Assembly (NCBI GenBank): GCA_045544615.1
Contig: JAZPZI010000026.1
Span: 1 to 64,000 of the forward strand
Origin: CAKSFT01 sp045544615
Lineage (GTDB): Bacteria; Bacillota; Clostridia; UBA1381
Length of the DNA: 64,000 bases
Reading direction: 5' to 3'
This document shows, piece after piece, positions 27,302 through 36,342 of the stretch (positions are counted from its first letter, which is position 1; every line of letters starts with the position of its first letter). Both the position numbers and the translations under genes were made by a program. Below the pieces are notes generated by a model. It searched no databases. It was given only the letters and a program-made list of their open reading frames with translations, and was not told the origin of the DNA.

Positions 27302-29287
27302 ATGAAGAAAGTTGCTTTTATTACTGCCTTGTCGCTTATGCTTTCTGCATTGCCTGCAAGCGCAGCAATATCAGATGTGACCGTAAGTAAGGGTTCTTTA
27401 GACAGAAGCTTTGATGCTGCAAGAACTCTCTACTATGTAACGGTTGACGAAGAACTTTCGGCAGCACCGACTATTTCTGCAACAGGTGCAACAGTAATCC
27501 AGACTGCAGACATCAGCTCGCCGAAAGCATCAAAAAGAGTAACTATTCTCCAGGATGACGAAACAGGTACAAAATACCGCTTCGTTATTAACGGAAACCA
27601 GGAAGAAGTTACTATAGATGAGATGAGCATTTCAGATACCGGTCTTTTGACTGTTAAATATAGCTCATCAATTGACGGATATTTAAATATCACTGTTTTC
27701 AGACCAAAGGCAGACGATTTGGGTACTGCGGATAAGGATGAAACAGAAACCTCATTCGGGTATTCTGATATCGCAGTAGGCGATATCACCGACAAGGTTT
27801 TACTTGTAAAGGAAGTCAAGGGCGGATTTGACAAGACCTTTACATATCAGCTCTCAGATACAGATAAAGGCGGTATGTATACTGCATATATCGGCGGTAA
27901 GAGCATTGCAAGTGCAAACAAGGCTACTGATGCCAAGTACTATTTGACAGACTGGACAGGTGTTCTTGCTGATATCAACGCAGTTTCTGATGAGGCAGGG
28001 CTTGACAGCTTTATGAACAAATATGAGACAAAGCTCAACCTTGACTTGACAGAATATAACGGATTTGCTGACAAGTCAAACTATATTGCCCAGCTGACAG
28101 GCAAGGGCTTTACAAACAAAGAAGGCTTCCTTAACGCTTTGTCAGAAGCAGAGGTTTTAACAAGATTAAACTCTACAACAAGTGACAAAATCCTTACAGT
28201 GTTAAAGGAAAATGACGATGCTTTGGGAATAGATATGAGTGAAGGTAGTATCTATGATGAAGTTGACTCGAAGAGTGCAGTTGCAGCACAGTTTACAAGC
28301 TATCAGGGCCTCAACTCAAAGAAGGCTATTGCTGATGCGTTTAACAAGAGTGTTGCACTTGTATATTTAAATGAAGCAGAAGCCGATGAAGTTGCAGGCA
28401 GATTTGATGATGTTAAGGCTGTTGCAGTATCGAAGGAACTTGCTGACAGAATTGATGCTGTCGAGATAAGCAACACGGATAAGGCAGATGTTATGTGGAG
28501 AAGCTTCGTGGCACTGCCGGATCCTACAGACCTTGCTGATTTGGCAACAAAGCTTGAGCCATTGGTTACAGAAGCTGAAAAAACTGATCCACCAAAGGGT
28601 GATGGCGGAAACAGTAGCACACCATCGGGACCTTCATTTATCCCGGGAAGCTTGGATAAGGAAGAAGACGAAACAACAGGCGAGCCAATATATGAACCAA
28701 GCGAAGAAATCCCTGTAAAGATTGACCACGCAGTTTATACCGACCTTGGAAACCACAAGTGGGCTGAAGAAGCAATCCTCTATCTTTCGGACAGAAAGAT
28801 TGTAAACGGTAAGGGTAACAGAATCTTTGACCCGGGCGCACAGGTTACAAGAGAAGAATTCCTGAAGATGTTGGTACTTGCAACCGAACTGGAAACAAAT
28901 GAAAACAAAAACCCATTTACAGATGTTAATGATAATGCCTGGTATGCACCTTATATCAAGGTTGCTATTAAAACAGGTATCACAAAGGGTAAGTCAGCTA
29001 CTGTATTTGGTATAGGTGATCCTATTACAAGACAGGAAATGGCCGTTATGCTTCAGAGAGCTGCAAAGGCAGCAGGTATCAGCACAACCGATAAGATTGA
29101 CCTTGTATATTTTGAGGACCCATTTGTTGATAGAAATGAAATGGCAAGTTGGGCATCATCGAGTATTACAACACTTTACAAGGCAGGATTTATAAGCGGT
29201 GTCGGTAACGGCAGATTTGCGCCAAATGCCACAGCTACAAGAGCTCAGGCAGCGCAGATGATCTATAACCTGATCAAGGGATTATAA
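27302..29287 (+). CDS. Cassette protein C': SLH-anchored surface protein (C-terminal SLH)
   Basis: This 661-residue paralog of the 9459-11414 protein has a near-identical signal peptide (MKKVAFITALSLMLS, cleavage near ASAAI) and the same cadherin-like opening (SKGSLDRSFDAARTLYYV). A beta-rich part (~20-210) is followed by a helical region (~215-415), a Ser/Gly/Glu linker (~425-470) and three SLH repeats at ~480-655 (VTREEFLKMLVLA, ITRQEMAVMLQRA, ATRAQAAQMIYNL). The SLH part is far better conserved between paralogs than the N-terminal part, so the displayed part is what has diverged. Only 18 bp separate it from D'. Confidence 0.8.
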   Translation: MKKVAFITALSLMLSALPASAAISDVTVSKGSLDRSFDAARTLYYVTVDEELSAAPTISATGATVIQTADISSPKASKRVTILQDDETGTKYRFVINGNQEEVTIDEMSISDTGLLTVKYSSSIDGYLNITVFRPKADDLGTADKDETETSFGYSDIAVGDITDKVLLVKEVKGGFDKTFTYQLSDTDKGGMYTAYIGGKSIASANKATDAKYYLTDWTGVLADINAVSDEAGLDSFMNKYETKLNLDLTEYNGFADKSNYIAQLTGKGFTNKEGFLNALSEAEVLTRLNSTTSDKILTVLKENDDALGIDMSEGSIYDEVDSKSAVAAQFTSYQGLNSKKAIADAFNKSVALVYLNEAEADEVAGRFDDVKAVAVSKELADRIDAVEISNTDKADVMWRSFVALPDPTDLADLATKLEPLVTEAEKTDPPKGDGGNSSTPSGPSFIPGSLDKEEDETTGEPIYEPSEEIPVKIDHAVYTDLGNHKWAEEAILYLSDRKIVNGKGNRIFDPGAQVTREEFLKMLVLATELETNENKNPFTDVNDNAWYAPYIKVAIKTGITKGKSATVFGIGDPITRQEMAVMLQRAAKAAGISTTDKIDLVYFEDPFVDRNEMASWASSSITTLYKAGFISGVGNGRFAPNATATRAQAAQMIYNLIKGL

Positions 29288-29305
29288 TAAGGGAGGTTAA
29301 GCAGT

Positions 29306-32155
29306 ATGAAATTAAAGAAAATTTTAGGACTCTTGGTTGCCGGCGTTATGCTTATCGGTTCAATCAATGTTTCCGCTATCACAACTGAAGACCTGGCTAT
29401 CACAAATAGTGCTGAGTACGAACAGACAAAGGAAATGTTTTCAAGTCTGGGACTTTTGAGCGGACAGGTTGATTATTCAAATGAAAAAGCAAATGTAAAA
29501 AGAGAAGACTTTGTTATGGCATTATTAAGAATCGCAGATGCCGACAAGGTTAACCCGGTAACAGAAGCTGTATTTACAGACGTAGATGTTGACTATCCGG
29601 TAGCTGCATACATCAAAAAGGGCGTAGACCTCGGCTTCCTGGCAGGTTATGAAAATGGCTCATTCGGACCAAAGAATGACTTGTTGTTGGAACAGGCTGT
29701 TAAGGTTGTTGTTAAGTTCCTCGGTTACTCAAAAGAAGCTGAACTTCAGGGCGGATATCCAAATGGATACCTCACAGTTGCTGACAACTTAAAGCTTTTG
29801 GACGGAATCGACGCAAGCACAAAGACAGCTCTTACATATGGCGAATTGCTCACTATGTTCGAAAACGCTTTTGATGTAGAAGTTCCTAAGTTCGTTTTGA
29901 GCGGGGGTTCAGTTTCAATCGAGAACGAAAGCGGACGTACATTCCTTGATATCTACCACGATATCTATATCGAAGACGGCATTGTAAATGCAAACGAAAT
30001 CACAGCACTCTTAAAGCATAGCGCTACAAGAACAGGTTGGGTAAAGATTGGTGATACAAGCTATTATGTAGGCGAGACATCAATCGCAGCATCACTTGGT
30101 TATGATGTAGAATACTTCTACAAGCAGACTGAGGATGACGATATTGGTACAATTCTTTACTTTGAACTTACAGAGAAGAACTTCACATACGAAATTGATG
30201 ACGAAGACCTCTATAAGGACAACAAGTCAACAAGTTCATATAAGTACTATGATGCAAGAGACAGAGAAAAGGATATCACAATCACAGCCAATACTAATGT
30301 TATCGTAAACGGTAAGCAGAAGGCTGGTTTCAGTGTGGCTGATTTAAACCCTGCATACGGTTCAGTAAAGCTTATCGACAATAACGAAGATGAAATTTTC
30401 GATATTATCGAAATTACATCAATCGACCAGACAATTTTCGTGAACACAGTAAGTGTTGCAGACGAAAGCTACACAATCATTGATAAGGATGATCCTACAA
30501 ACTCTGTTGAATTGAAGGTAACAGAGCCTGCATCATATGTTGTTTTGAAAGACGGTCAGGAAATCAAGCCAACAGAAATCGTAGCAACAAATGTTGTTTC
30601 TATCTGTAAGAATGGCGACTACATCAAGGTTTTGGTTTCAGATAAGGCTATCGAAGAAGCCAAGATCGAATCTAAGGTTGCAGAAAACGAAGTTATCATC
30701 GACGACGAAGAAGTTATGGTTGGTGCTGCCTACATTGACAAGGCATCAAAGAACATTAAGCTTCCACAAATCAAGATTGGTACACAGGGCACATTCTACC
30801 TTGACGTATTCGGCAGAATCGCCGGTATCGCTGCAGAATCTTCACTTGTAACATCATACGGTGTAACATTGAAGCTCTACAAGAGCGTTAATGATGAAAA
30901 CAAGGCCACATTGAAGATTTTGGATGAAAGCGGTGCAATCGAAAGACTCGACCTTGCTGAAGAAGTAAGATTCAACGGCAAGAAGATGGAAGTTCCTGAT
31001 GTTTGCGCTGCACTTGAATACAAGTCTGAAAATGCTTCAAAGTATGACGATGCAAGAAAGTCAGCAGACAACGTTGATAAATTCAGACAGCTTATCATGT
31101 ATTCACTCAATGATGAAGGTAAAATCTCAAAGATTTACACATCAGAGGCGGATGAACTCGAATATGAAGGTTCATTCGAAGTGCATGTAAACAGTTCAGA
31201 GTCAACATATGAATACTGGACATACAACTGGGCAAGACGTTATTACCAGGGAACACAGACAAAGGTATTCCAGATTGCAGCGGATGAAGAAATCTGTCGT
31301 GTAATCTCGGGTGTTACAAACCTCAAGACTGATGCAAACGAAAAGAACCATATCGGTACATATTATTTCTATAATCAAGATGATGCTCTTACTATCGATG
31401 TTGCAATCAAGTACATCAAGGAATCATCGGAAGAAACAAATGGTGTTTCAGCATCAGGAACCTTCTATGTTGTAGTCGCAAAGTATGAAGGTTTGGATGC
31501 AAATGATGAACCTGTAAATGTTGTTAAGGTACTTAATGACAGCGGCACAGAAATAGAACTCTATCCAGGTGAAACAACAGACGACGCTTGTAAGGAAGCA
31601 CTTTCAAAGTTGAATGTTGGTGATATTATTAAGTATTCAAAGAAGTCTAATGGAGACCTTCAGGGTGTCAAAAAAATCCTTGATATAACCACATCACTTG
31701 ATTACTATTCGGCAGGTCAGGTGGGTAATACATCTACGCCGCTTAACCAGTGTGGTTCATACATATTGAGTTCTAACGGTACATTATTAAGCTATAACAC
31801 ATCTTCAGAGTATTCTTTGGGTTATGTAAGAGCGTTGTATGTAAACGGCACAAGCCTTGTTGCAAATGTACCGAACATCAACCCTAATGCGATTGCAAGT
31901 GCAAACCCATCTTCTGCTCAGCTTGCAAAGGTTGGATTGTCAACAGTTGCAGAGTTTAAGGAATTGATTGTTGAAGAAGGCTTGAAGCCTCGTATGACTC
32001 CGATGACAGCAACTGTAACAAGAGTTGACCTTACAAACCTCAAGAACATTACAGTTGAATCGGGTTTGAGCCCATCAGTTATTATGCCTGGCGATAGTAT
32101 TCTTTATCAGATGAGATACAATACTGCAGAGCATTTCTGGATAATTAAACACTAA
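29306..32155 (+). CDS. Cassette protein D': SLH-anchored surface protein (N-terminal SLH)
   Basis: This 949-residue paralog of the 11429-14245 protein has a signal peptide (MKLKKILGLLVAGVML, cleavage near VSAIT) and SLH-type repeats at ~28-190 (VKREDFVMALLRIAD, YENGSFGPKNDLLLEQAV, GYPNGYLTVADNLKL). The long beta-rich remainder has conserved islands shared with D (DDDIGTILYF, DLNPAYGSVKLIDNNEDE, YDARDREK), although the two diverge strongly near the C-terminus. GGGAGG upstream fixes the start. Last gene of the operon, before a terminator. Probably a structural or scaffold protein of the cell surface; function unknown. Confidence 0.8.
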   Translation: MKLKKILGLLVAGVMLIGSINVSAITTEDLAITNSAEYEQTKEMFSSLGLLSGQVDYSNEKANVKREDFVMALLRIADADKVNPVTEAVFTDVDVDYPVAAYIKKGVDLGFLAGYENGSFGPKNDLLLEQAVKVVVKFLGYSKEAELQGGYPNGYLTVADNLKLLDGIDASTKTALTYGELLTMFENAFDVEVPKFVLSGGSVSIENESGRTFLDIYHDIYIEDGIVNANEITALLKHSATRTGWVKIGDTSYYVGETSIAASLGYDVEYFYKQTEDDDIGTILYFELTEKNFTYEIDDEDLYKDNKSTSSYKYYDARDREKDITITANTNVIVNGKQKAGFSVADLNPAYGSVKLIDNNEDEIFDIIEITSIDQTIFVNTVSVADESYTIIDKDDPTNSVELKVTEPASYVVLKDGQEIKPTEIVATNVVSICKNGDYIKVLVSDKAIEEAKIESKVAENEVIIDDEEVMVGAAYIDKASKNIKLPQIKIGTQGTFYLDVFGRIAGIAAESSLVTSYGVTLKLYKSVNDENKATLKILDESGAIERLDLAEEVRFNGKKMEVPDVCAALEYKSENASKYDDARKSADNVDKFRQLIMYSLNDEGKISKIYTSEADELEYEGSFEVHVNSSESTYEYWTYNWARRYYQGTQTKVFQIAADEEICRVISGVTNLKTDANEKNHIGTYYFYNQDDALTIDVAIKYIKESSEETNGVSASGTFYVVVAKYEGLDANDEPVNVVKVLNDSGTEIELYPGETTDDACKEALSKLNVGDIIKYSKKSNGDLQGVKKILDITTSLDYYSAGQVGNTSTPLNQCGSYILSSNGTLLSYNTSSEYSLGYVRALYVNGTSLVANVPNINPNAIASANPSSAQLAKVGLSTVAEFKELIVEEGLKPRMTPMTATVTRVDLTNLKNITVESGLSPSVIMPGDSILYQMRYNTAEHFWIIKH

Positions 32156-32166
32156 TTTAAAACAAT

Positions 32167-32197
32167 AAAAAAGGAAGGGTACGTCCCTTCCTTTTTT
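32167..32197 (+). terminator. Terminator of the second ABCD operon
   Basis: AAAAAAGGAAGGG, loop TACGT, then CCCTTCC and T6, just after the stop. Confidence 0.92.
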
Positions 32198-32200
32198 GCT

Positions 32201-32355
32201 GGGGATGTTAAAAAGCTTCGGAGCACAAGAAAAGGTATGCACTTTTCTTGCTATCGACAAACTTCGCCTCTCGTCGTACCACAGTACGACTTCGGGTAAC
32301 CCAAAGCTGTTGCTTTGGCTCAGTTTGTCAATTCCGAAGCTTTTTTCCTATCCCC
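32201..32355. repeat. Compact multi-stem palindromic element
   Basis: About 155 bp are packed with nested inverted repeats: GGGGAT (32201)/ATCCCC (32350); AAAAAGCTTCGGA (32210)/TCCGAAGCTTTTT (32333); hairpin CAAGAAAAG/CTTTTCTTG (32226-32250); GACAAACT (32256)/AGTTTGTC (32322) enclosing hairpins GTCGTAC/GTACGAC (32273-32290) and CCAAAGC/GCTTTGG (32301-32318). It sits between two convergent genes. It could be a structured RNA or a MITE/REP-like mobile palindrome. No open frame and no known family recognised. Confidence 0.7.
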
Positions 32356-32375
32356 ATTTATTGTTTTGGTTAAAA

Positions 32376-33320
32376 TTAAAAAGTTTTGTAGCTAAAAGAC
32401 GGATTATCAAAGGTAAAGATATCCTCAAGCCCGGCAGAGTATAACACTTCGTTTTTGTCTGTTATAAAAATTGCCGCAACGCCAAACTCGTCGAGAATCG
32501 GCATGGATGCCTCAAATCCGAGAATAAAGCATTTTGTAGAGAGCATATCGGCAATGGTTGCGTTGTCGGAAATGATAGTCACCGAGCGGAGCCCACTTTT
32601 AGCAGGATAGCCTGTTTTCGGGTCAATTATATGGTGGTACCTGATACCGTCTGCATCAAAGTACCGCTCGTAATCACCTGAGGTCACGACCGCTAAATTC
32701 TCTGCCGAGATAATACCGACATAGCTGTCAGGCTCATCGGGTGTCCGAACGCCAATCTGCCAGGGCTTGCCGTTTGGCTTTTTACCCTTTGCATAGATGT
32801 TTCCGCCAAGGTTTATGAGTGCAGAGTCGACCTTTTCACGGTCCAAAATCTCAACAAGGCGGTCTGTGATGTAGCCTTTTGCGATTGCACCGAGATTGAC
32901 CTTTTTGCCAATGTCTGATTTTGCTTTTGAAATTTCGGCATCGTCTGGGAGTACGGCGCTTTTTATTGCTTCGTCCCACAGACTGAAAAGCTCGCCGGCA
33001 TGCGGGTTGAAGGTGTCGTCTGCATATTTTTTAGAAAGCTCAAGTATTTCTTCTGTGTCGGTAGAAAGCGCTATATTCTCACCATTATTCAGCCTTGAGA
33101 TTTCGCTCTCGGGATTGGTAACGGAAAACCGTGAATCGGCGAGCCTTATGTAATCAATGCACTCGGAAAGTGCAGACTCGCTATCATAGACCGTAACGGT
33201 TGATACGGTGCCGAGCTCGCCGGTGAGCGTCTGGCTGAACTCGTTGTTGGGTGCATTTGCACATCCCGATGAGAGCGCTATTATATACAACAAAAGTTGC
33301 ACAAAAATCTTCTTTTTCAT
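32376..33320 (-). CDS. apbE: FAD:protein FMN transferase, ApbE family lipoprotein
   Basis: From the ATG at 33320 (GAGGG upstream; an earlier in-frame start at 33374 lacks one) the protein has 314 residues. A lipoprotein-type signal ends LSSGCAN, so it should be membrane-tethered outside the cell. Family motifs include ADSRFSVTNPESEISRLN, VNLGAIAKGYITD, ALINLGGNIYAKG and the C-terminal HHIIDPKTGYPA with a following metal-site Asp/Thr region. ApbE proteins attach FMN covalently to Thr/Ser of RNF/NQR subunits or secreted flavoproteins. No such partner is seen in the window. Convergent with the SLH operon and divergent from the transporter at 33453. Confidence 0.92.
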   Translation of the reverse strand: MKKKIFVQLLLYIIALSSGCANAPNNEFSQTLTGELGTVSTVTVYDSESALSECIDYIRLADSRFSVTNPESEISRLNNGENIALSTDTEEILELSKKYADDTFNPHAGELFSLWDEAIKSAVLPDDAEISKAKSDIGKKVNLGAIAKGYITDRLVEILDREKVDSALINLGGNIYAKGKKPNGKPWQIGVRTPDEPDSYVGIISAENLAVVTSGDYERYFDADGIRYHHIIDPKTGYPAKSGLRSVTIISDNATIADMLSTKCFILGFEASMPILDEFGVAAIFITDKNEVLYSAGLEDIFTFDNPSFSYKTF

Positions 33321-33383
33321 ACTTACCCTCTTTGCTTTTTTTATAATTATATCAAATAGCAGGGTAAGATTCAAGTGATTTTG

Positions 33384-33411
33384 TTGACAATATGTGGCAA
33401 AGTGATATAAT
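33384..33411 (+). promoter_or_regulatory. Promoter of the MFS transporter
   Basis: TTGACA (33384), 16-bp spacer, TATAAT (33406), 42 bp before the ATG at 33453. Confidence 0.8.
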
Positions 33412-33452
33412 TATAGTGTTGGAAAACTCATAATTATTTGGGGGTATTTCGT

Positions 33453-34676
33453 ATGACAAAGTTTAAGGGCTATGCAAAATATGTAGGCCTTTTGGGAGCA
33501 CTGGTGTATTTTGTAAGCTATATCACAAGAATAAATTACGCAGCGGTGCTTGTTTCTGTAATCGAGGACAGAGGTGTAACCAATGCGGCGGCGTCTATGG
33601 CATTGACGGCGAGTGCGATAACCTACGGAATTGGTCAGCTAATCAGCGGATACCTTGGCGATAAAGTAAAACCGAACATCTTGATATTTTCGGGGATTCT
33701 GGTGAGTGTTGCGACAAATATTTTGCTTCCTCTTTCAGAGAGCGTTTATGTTATGGCGGTAATCTGGGGCGTGAATGGACTTGCGCAAGCATTTATGTGG
33801 CCGCCACTTGTAAAGTTTATGTCTAACCTTCTGGATGCGGACAGATACCAAAAGGCGTGTGTGCTTGTTTCTCAGGCAAGCTCGGTAGGTACTGTTGCGA
33901 TGTACCTTTTAGCACCCGTTTGTGTTAAGTTTTTGAGTTGGGAGTATGTATTCTATATTGCGGCTGTCTGTGCCTTCTTTGTAGCGTTTGTGTGGCTTTT
34001 TGCCTCGGCAAAGCTTGAAAAAATTCTTCCAAAACAGGTTATGACCGAAAAGGTAAAACAGGAATCAGAAAATACAAATGGCTTGAAGCTTGGAGTATGG
34101 ACTGTAATAGGCGGAGTTATGCTTGCGATTGCTTTGCAGGGAATACTTCGTGACGGTGTTACAAACTGGCTCCCGACATATCTTGAAAATACATTCCATC
34201 TCGGAAGTTCGATTTCGATTTTAAGCGGCGTGGTTTTGCCTGTTTTCGGAGTTGTGTCCTTCCAGGTGGTTGGCTGGATTTACAGAAAGTGGATTAAAAA
34301 TGAGCTTGGCGGCTCGGCAGTGATATTTGCAATTACAGCCATTTCTGCATTCGTGCTCTATTTTATGGCAGATGTAAGCCCTGTACTTTCGGTTGCGGTT
34401 GCGACAATTATCACAAGCTGCATGCACGCCGTGAACTTTATACTCATATGTATGGTACCGATGAAGTTGAGGAATATGGGTAAAACCTCATTTATGACGG
34501 GTTTGCTAAACTCGTGTACATATGTCGGAAGTGCGGTATCGGGATACGGTATGGCGACTATTGCCGATAACTTTGGTTGGAATGCGGCAGTCCTCAGCTG
34601 GGGAATTGTAGCAGGAGTTGGTATTTTGGTTTGTTTGTTAGTAAAAAGACCATGGAAAAAGTTACTTAATAAGTAA
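33453..34676 (+). CDS. MFS transporter, organophosphate/hexose-phosphate antiporter-like
   Basis: The ATG at 33453 follows TTGGGGG; an in-frame TTG at 33438 lies on that site and is rejected. The 407-residue membrane protein shows about 12 hydrophobic segments with the MFS loop motif GYLGDKVKPN after segment 2. The layout (FVSYITRINYAAVLVSVIED at the N-terminus, GLAQAFMWPPLVKFMS in segment 4) resembles the OPA group (GlpT/UhpT/UhpC). Substrate is not predictable; phosphorylated sugars or glycerol-3-phosphate are typical. It has its own promoter and two terminators, so it is monocistronic. Confidence 0.8.
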   Translation: MTKFKGYAKYVGLLGALVYFVSYITRINYAAVLVSVIEDRGVTNAAASMALTASAITYGIGQLISGYLGDKVKPNILIFSGILVSVATNILLPLSESVYVMAVIWGVNGLAQAFMWPPLVKFMSNLLDADRYQKACVLVSQASSVGTVAMYLLAPVCVKFLSWEYVFYIAAVCAFFVAFVWLFASAKLEKILPKQVMTEKVKQESENTNGLKLGVWTVIGGVMLAIALQGILRDGVTNWLPTYLENTFHLGSSISILSGVVLPVFGVVSFQVVGWIYRKWIKNELGGSAVIFAITAISAFVLYFMADVSPVLSVAVATIITSCMHAVNFILICMVPMKLRNMGKTSFMTGLLNSCTYVGSAVSGYGMATIADNFGWNAAVLSWGIVAGVGILVCLLVKRPWKKLLNK

Positions 34677-34681
34677 GATAA

Positions 34682-34711
34682 AACACACCTTTAAAAAAGG
34701 TGTGTTTTTGT
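34682..34711 (+). terminator. Terminator after the MFS gene
   Basis: AACACACCTTT/AAAGGTGTGTT stem and TTTTTG. Confidence 0.9.
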
Positions 34712-34714
34712 TTT

Positions 34715-34743
34715 AAAAAGTCCTGTTTCAGGGCTTTTTTTGT
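34715..34743 (+). terminator. Second, tandem terminator
   Basis: AAAAAGTCCTG/CAGGGCTTTTTTT hairpin directly behind the first, giving tight insulation from the spoIIA operon. Confidence 0.75.
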
Positions 34744-34814
34744 TTTTCGGTAAAATGCCGTTTTATTATGGAAATCGAAAGTCAAAAAGCGACAAAAGCT
34801 TATTGTTTTCTCAA

Positions 34815-34841
34815 AAGGTAAAAGGGGAGTGTGGGCGGAAT
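34815..34841 (+). promoter_or_regulatory. Candidate sigma-H promoter of the spoIIA operon
   Basis: AAAGGTAAA (34815-34823) and GGAAT (34837-34841) with ~14 bp between resemble the sigma-H boxes that drive spoIIA in other endospore formers. No sigma-A pair is seen nearby. Assigned by analogy. Confidence 0.4.
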
Positions 34842-34878
34842 TAAAGAGTTGACTAAAAATTTATCTGGAGGGAAATGT

Positions 34879-35214
34879 ATGGAAATCAGACTAATCGGGG
34901 ACAAGCATACCCTGCTTGTCAATATCGATTCCGAGCTTGACCATCATGCGGCGGGAAAAATCCGTGAGGCGGTTGACAGGAAAATCAAGAGCACAAATGC
35001 GGTAAATATCATTTTCGATTTTTCAAAGGTGACATTTATGGATAGCTCGGGTATCGGAGTTATTATGGGTAGGTATAAAGTCTCAAAGATGCTCGGCGGA
35101 CGGGTTATAATCTTTGGTGCGAAAAAACAGACCAGGCGCATAATAGAAATGTCGGGAATAGACAGGCTCGTAAAGGTGTGCGATAAGCTTTGCGAAGCCT
35201 TGGAATTAGTATAA
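34879..35214 (+). CDS. spoIIAA: Anti-sigma F factor antagonist SpoIIAA
   Basis: The ATG at 34879 follows GGAGGG at 34867; an earlier in-frame GTG at 34831 overlaps the promoter region. The 111-residue STAS-domain protein carries TFMDSSGIGVIMGRYK, where the first Ser of DSSG is the phosphorylation site used by SpoIIAB. Unphosphorylated SpoIIAA binds SpoIIAB and frees sigma F in the forespore. Length and gene order (AA-AB-sigF) match the canonical operon. Fourteen bp separate it from spoIIAB. Confidence 0.95.
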   Translation: MEIRLIGDKHTLLVNIDSELDHHAAGKIREAVDRKIKSTNAVNIIFDFSKVTFMDSSGIGVIMGRYKVSKMLGGRVIIFGAKKQTRRIIEMSGIDRLVKVCDKLCEALELV

Positions 35215-35227
35215 AGGGGTGATAGAT

Positions 35228-35647
35228 ATGGAAAATGTAATGTGCTTGGAATTTATAAATAACTCTGAGAATGAGGCGTTTGCACGAATGGTTGCGACGG
35301 CATTTGTGACACCGCTAAATCCCACATTGGAGGAAATTGGCGAGATAAAAACTGCAATTTCAGAGGCAGTAACAAATGCAATAATCCACGGCTACGAGGA
35401 TGTAGTAGGCATGGTGAGGATGGAGGGCAAAATCTCGGGCAATACGGTTGAGTACATAATATCGGACAAGGGATGTGGAATAAGCGACATCGAAAAGGCA
35501 AGAGAACCTCTATATACCGGAAAACCCGAAATGGAAAGGTCAGGAATGGGATTTTCCATAATGGAATGTTTTATGGATAGCATTGAGGTGTCGAGCAGTC
35601 TGGGGATGGGAACAACCGTAAAGCTGACAAAGGTAATAGGAAAATGA
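35228..35647 (+). CDS. spoIIAB: Anti-sigma F factor / serine kinase SpoIIAB
   Basis: The ATG at 35228 is preferred to a GTG at 35219 that overlaps the AAAGGGG site. The 139-residue GHKL-fold kinase shows the N-box EIKTAISEAVTNAIIHGY (catalytic Glu, Mg-binding Asn), the G1 box SDKGCGI and the later GMGFSIMECFMD. It holds sigma F inactive and phosphorylates SpoIIAA with ATP. Its TGA overlaps the ATG of sigF (ATGA), so the sigma factor and its inhibitor are translationally coupled. Confidence 0.95.
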   Translation: MENVMCLEFINNSENEAFARMVATAFVTPLNPTLEEIGEIKTAISEAVTNAIIHGYEDVVGMVRMEGKISGNTVEYIISDKGCGISDIEKAREPLYTGKPEMERSGMGFSIMECFMDSIEVSSSLGMGTTVKLTKVIGK

Positions 35648-36342
35648 ACAGCAACAGTGTTTTACTTGACAGGGTTAAAAGCGGAGACAAAACGGCCGAG
35701 GCAGAACTGGTGGAGAATAATATCGGGCTTGTGAAGACTACGGCACTGAAGTTTTCCAATCGTGGATATGATTTTGAAGAGATTGTCCAGGTCGGCTCAA
35801 TCGGGCTCATAAAAGCGGTAAAACGCTTCAATCCCGAGTTTGATGTGCAGTTTTCAACCTATGCCGTACCGATGATTGTGGGTGAGATACGCAGATTTTT
35901 AAGAGATGACGGGATATTGAAGGTGAGCAGAAGTCTCAAAGAGAATGCATTCAAGGGAAGACGTGCAGAGGAAGAGCTTCGCCGAGAGCTTATGAGAGAG
36001 CCTACGATAGGTGAGATTGCAAAAAGGTCGGGGATATCCTGCGAGGAGCTGATTGAGGCATTTGATGCGTCAATTGCACCTGAGTCGATTTACTATGAAA
36101 ATGAAGAAAGAGAACATGAAGAAAGGCTCACATCTCCCGACTGCGAAGGGGATATCATAAACAGAGTTTTAGTGCACGGAATGCTTGAGAACCTGGATGC
36201 GAGGGAGAGACAGATTATAATCCTCAGGTATTTTAAGGGGAAAACTCAGAGCGAGATTGCAGGCTTGATTGGAGTATCACAGGTGCAGGTTTCAAGGATA
36301 GAAAAAGCCTGTCTTTTGAAATTAAGAAAGATGCTCGGATAG
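35644..36342 (+). CDS. sigF: RNA polymerase sporulation sigma factor SigF
   Basis: This 232-residue sigma-70 family protein has region 2 (NIGLVKTTALKFSNRGYDFEEIVQ, VQFSTYAVPMIVGEIRRFLRDD), a short region 3 (REPTIGEIAKRSG) and region 4 (LDARERQIIILRYFKGKTQSEIAGLIGVSQVQVSR). No region 1.1 is present, as usual for sporulation sigma factors. Its place directly after spoIIAA-spoIIAB identifies sigma F rather than sigma G. The last 21 bp overlap, tail to tail, the end of the minus-strand gene at 36322-36582. Confidence 0.94.
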   Translation: MNSNSVLLDRVKSGDKTAEAELVENNIGLVKTTALKFSNRGYDFEEIVQVGSIGLIKAVKRFNPEFDVQFSTYAVPMIVGEIRRFLRDDGILKVSRSLKENAFKGRRAEEELRRELMREPTIGEIAKRSGISCEELIEAFDASIAPESIYYENEEREHEERLTSPDCEGDIINRVLVHGMLENLDARERQIIILRYFKGKTQSEIAGLIGVSQVQVSRIEKACLLKLRKMLG

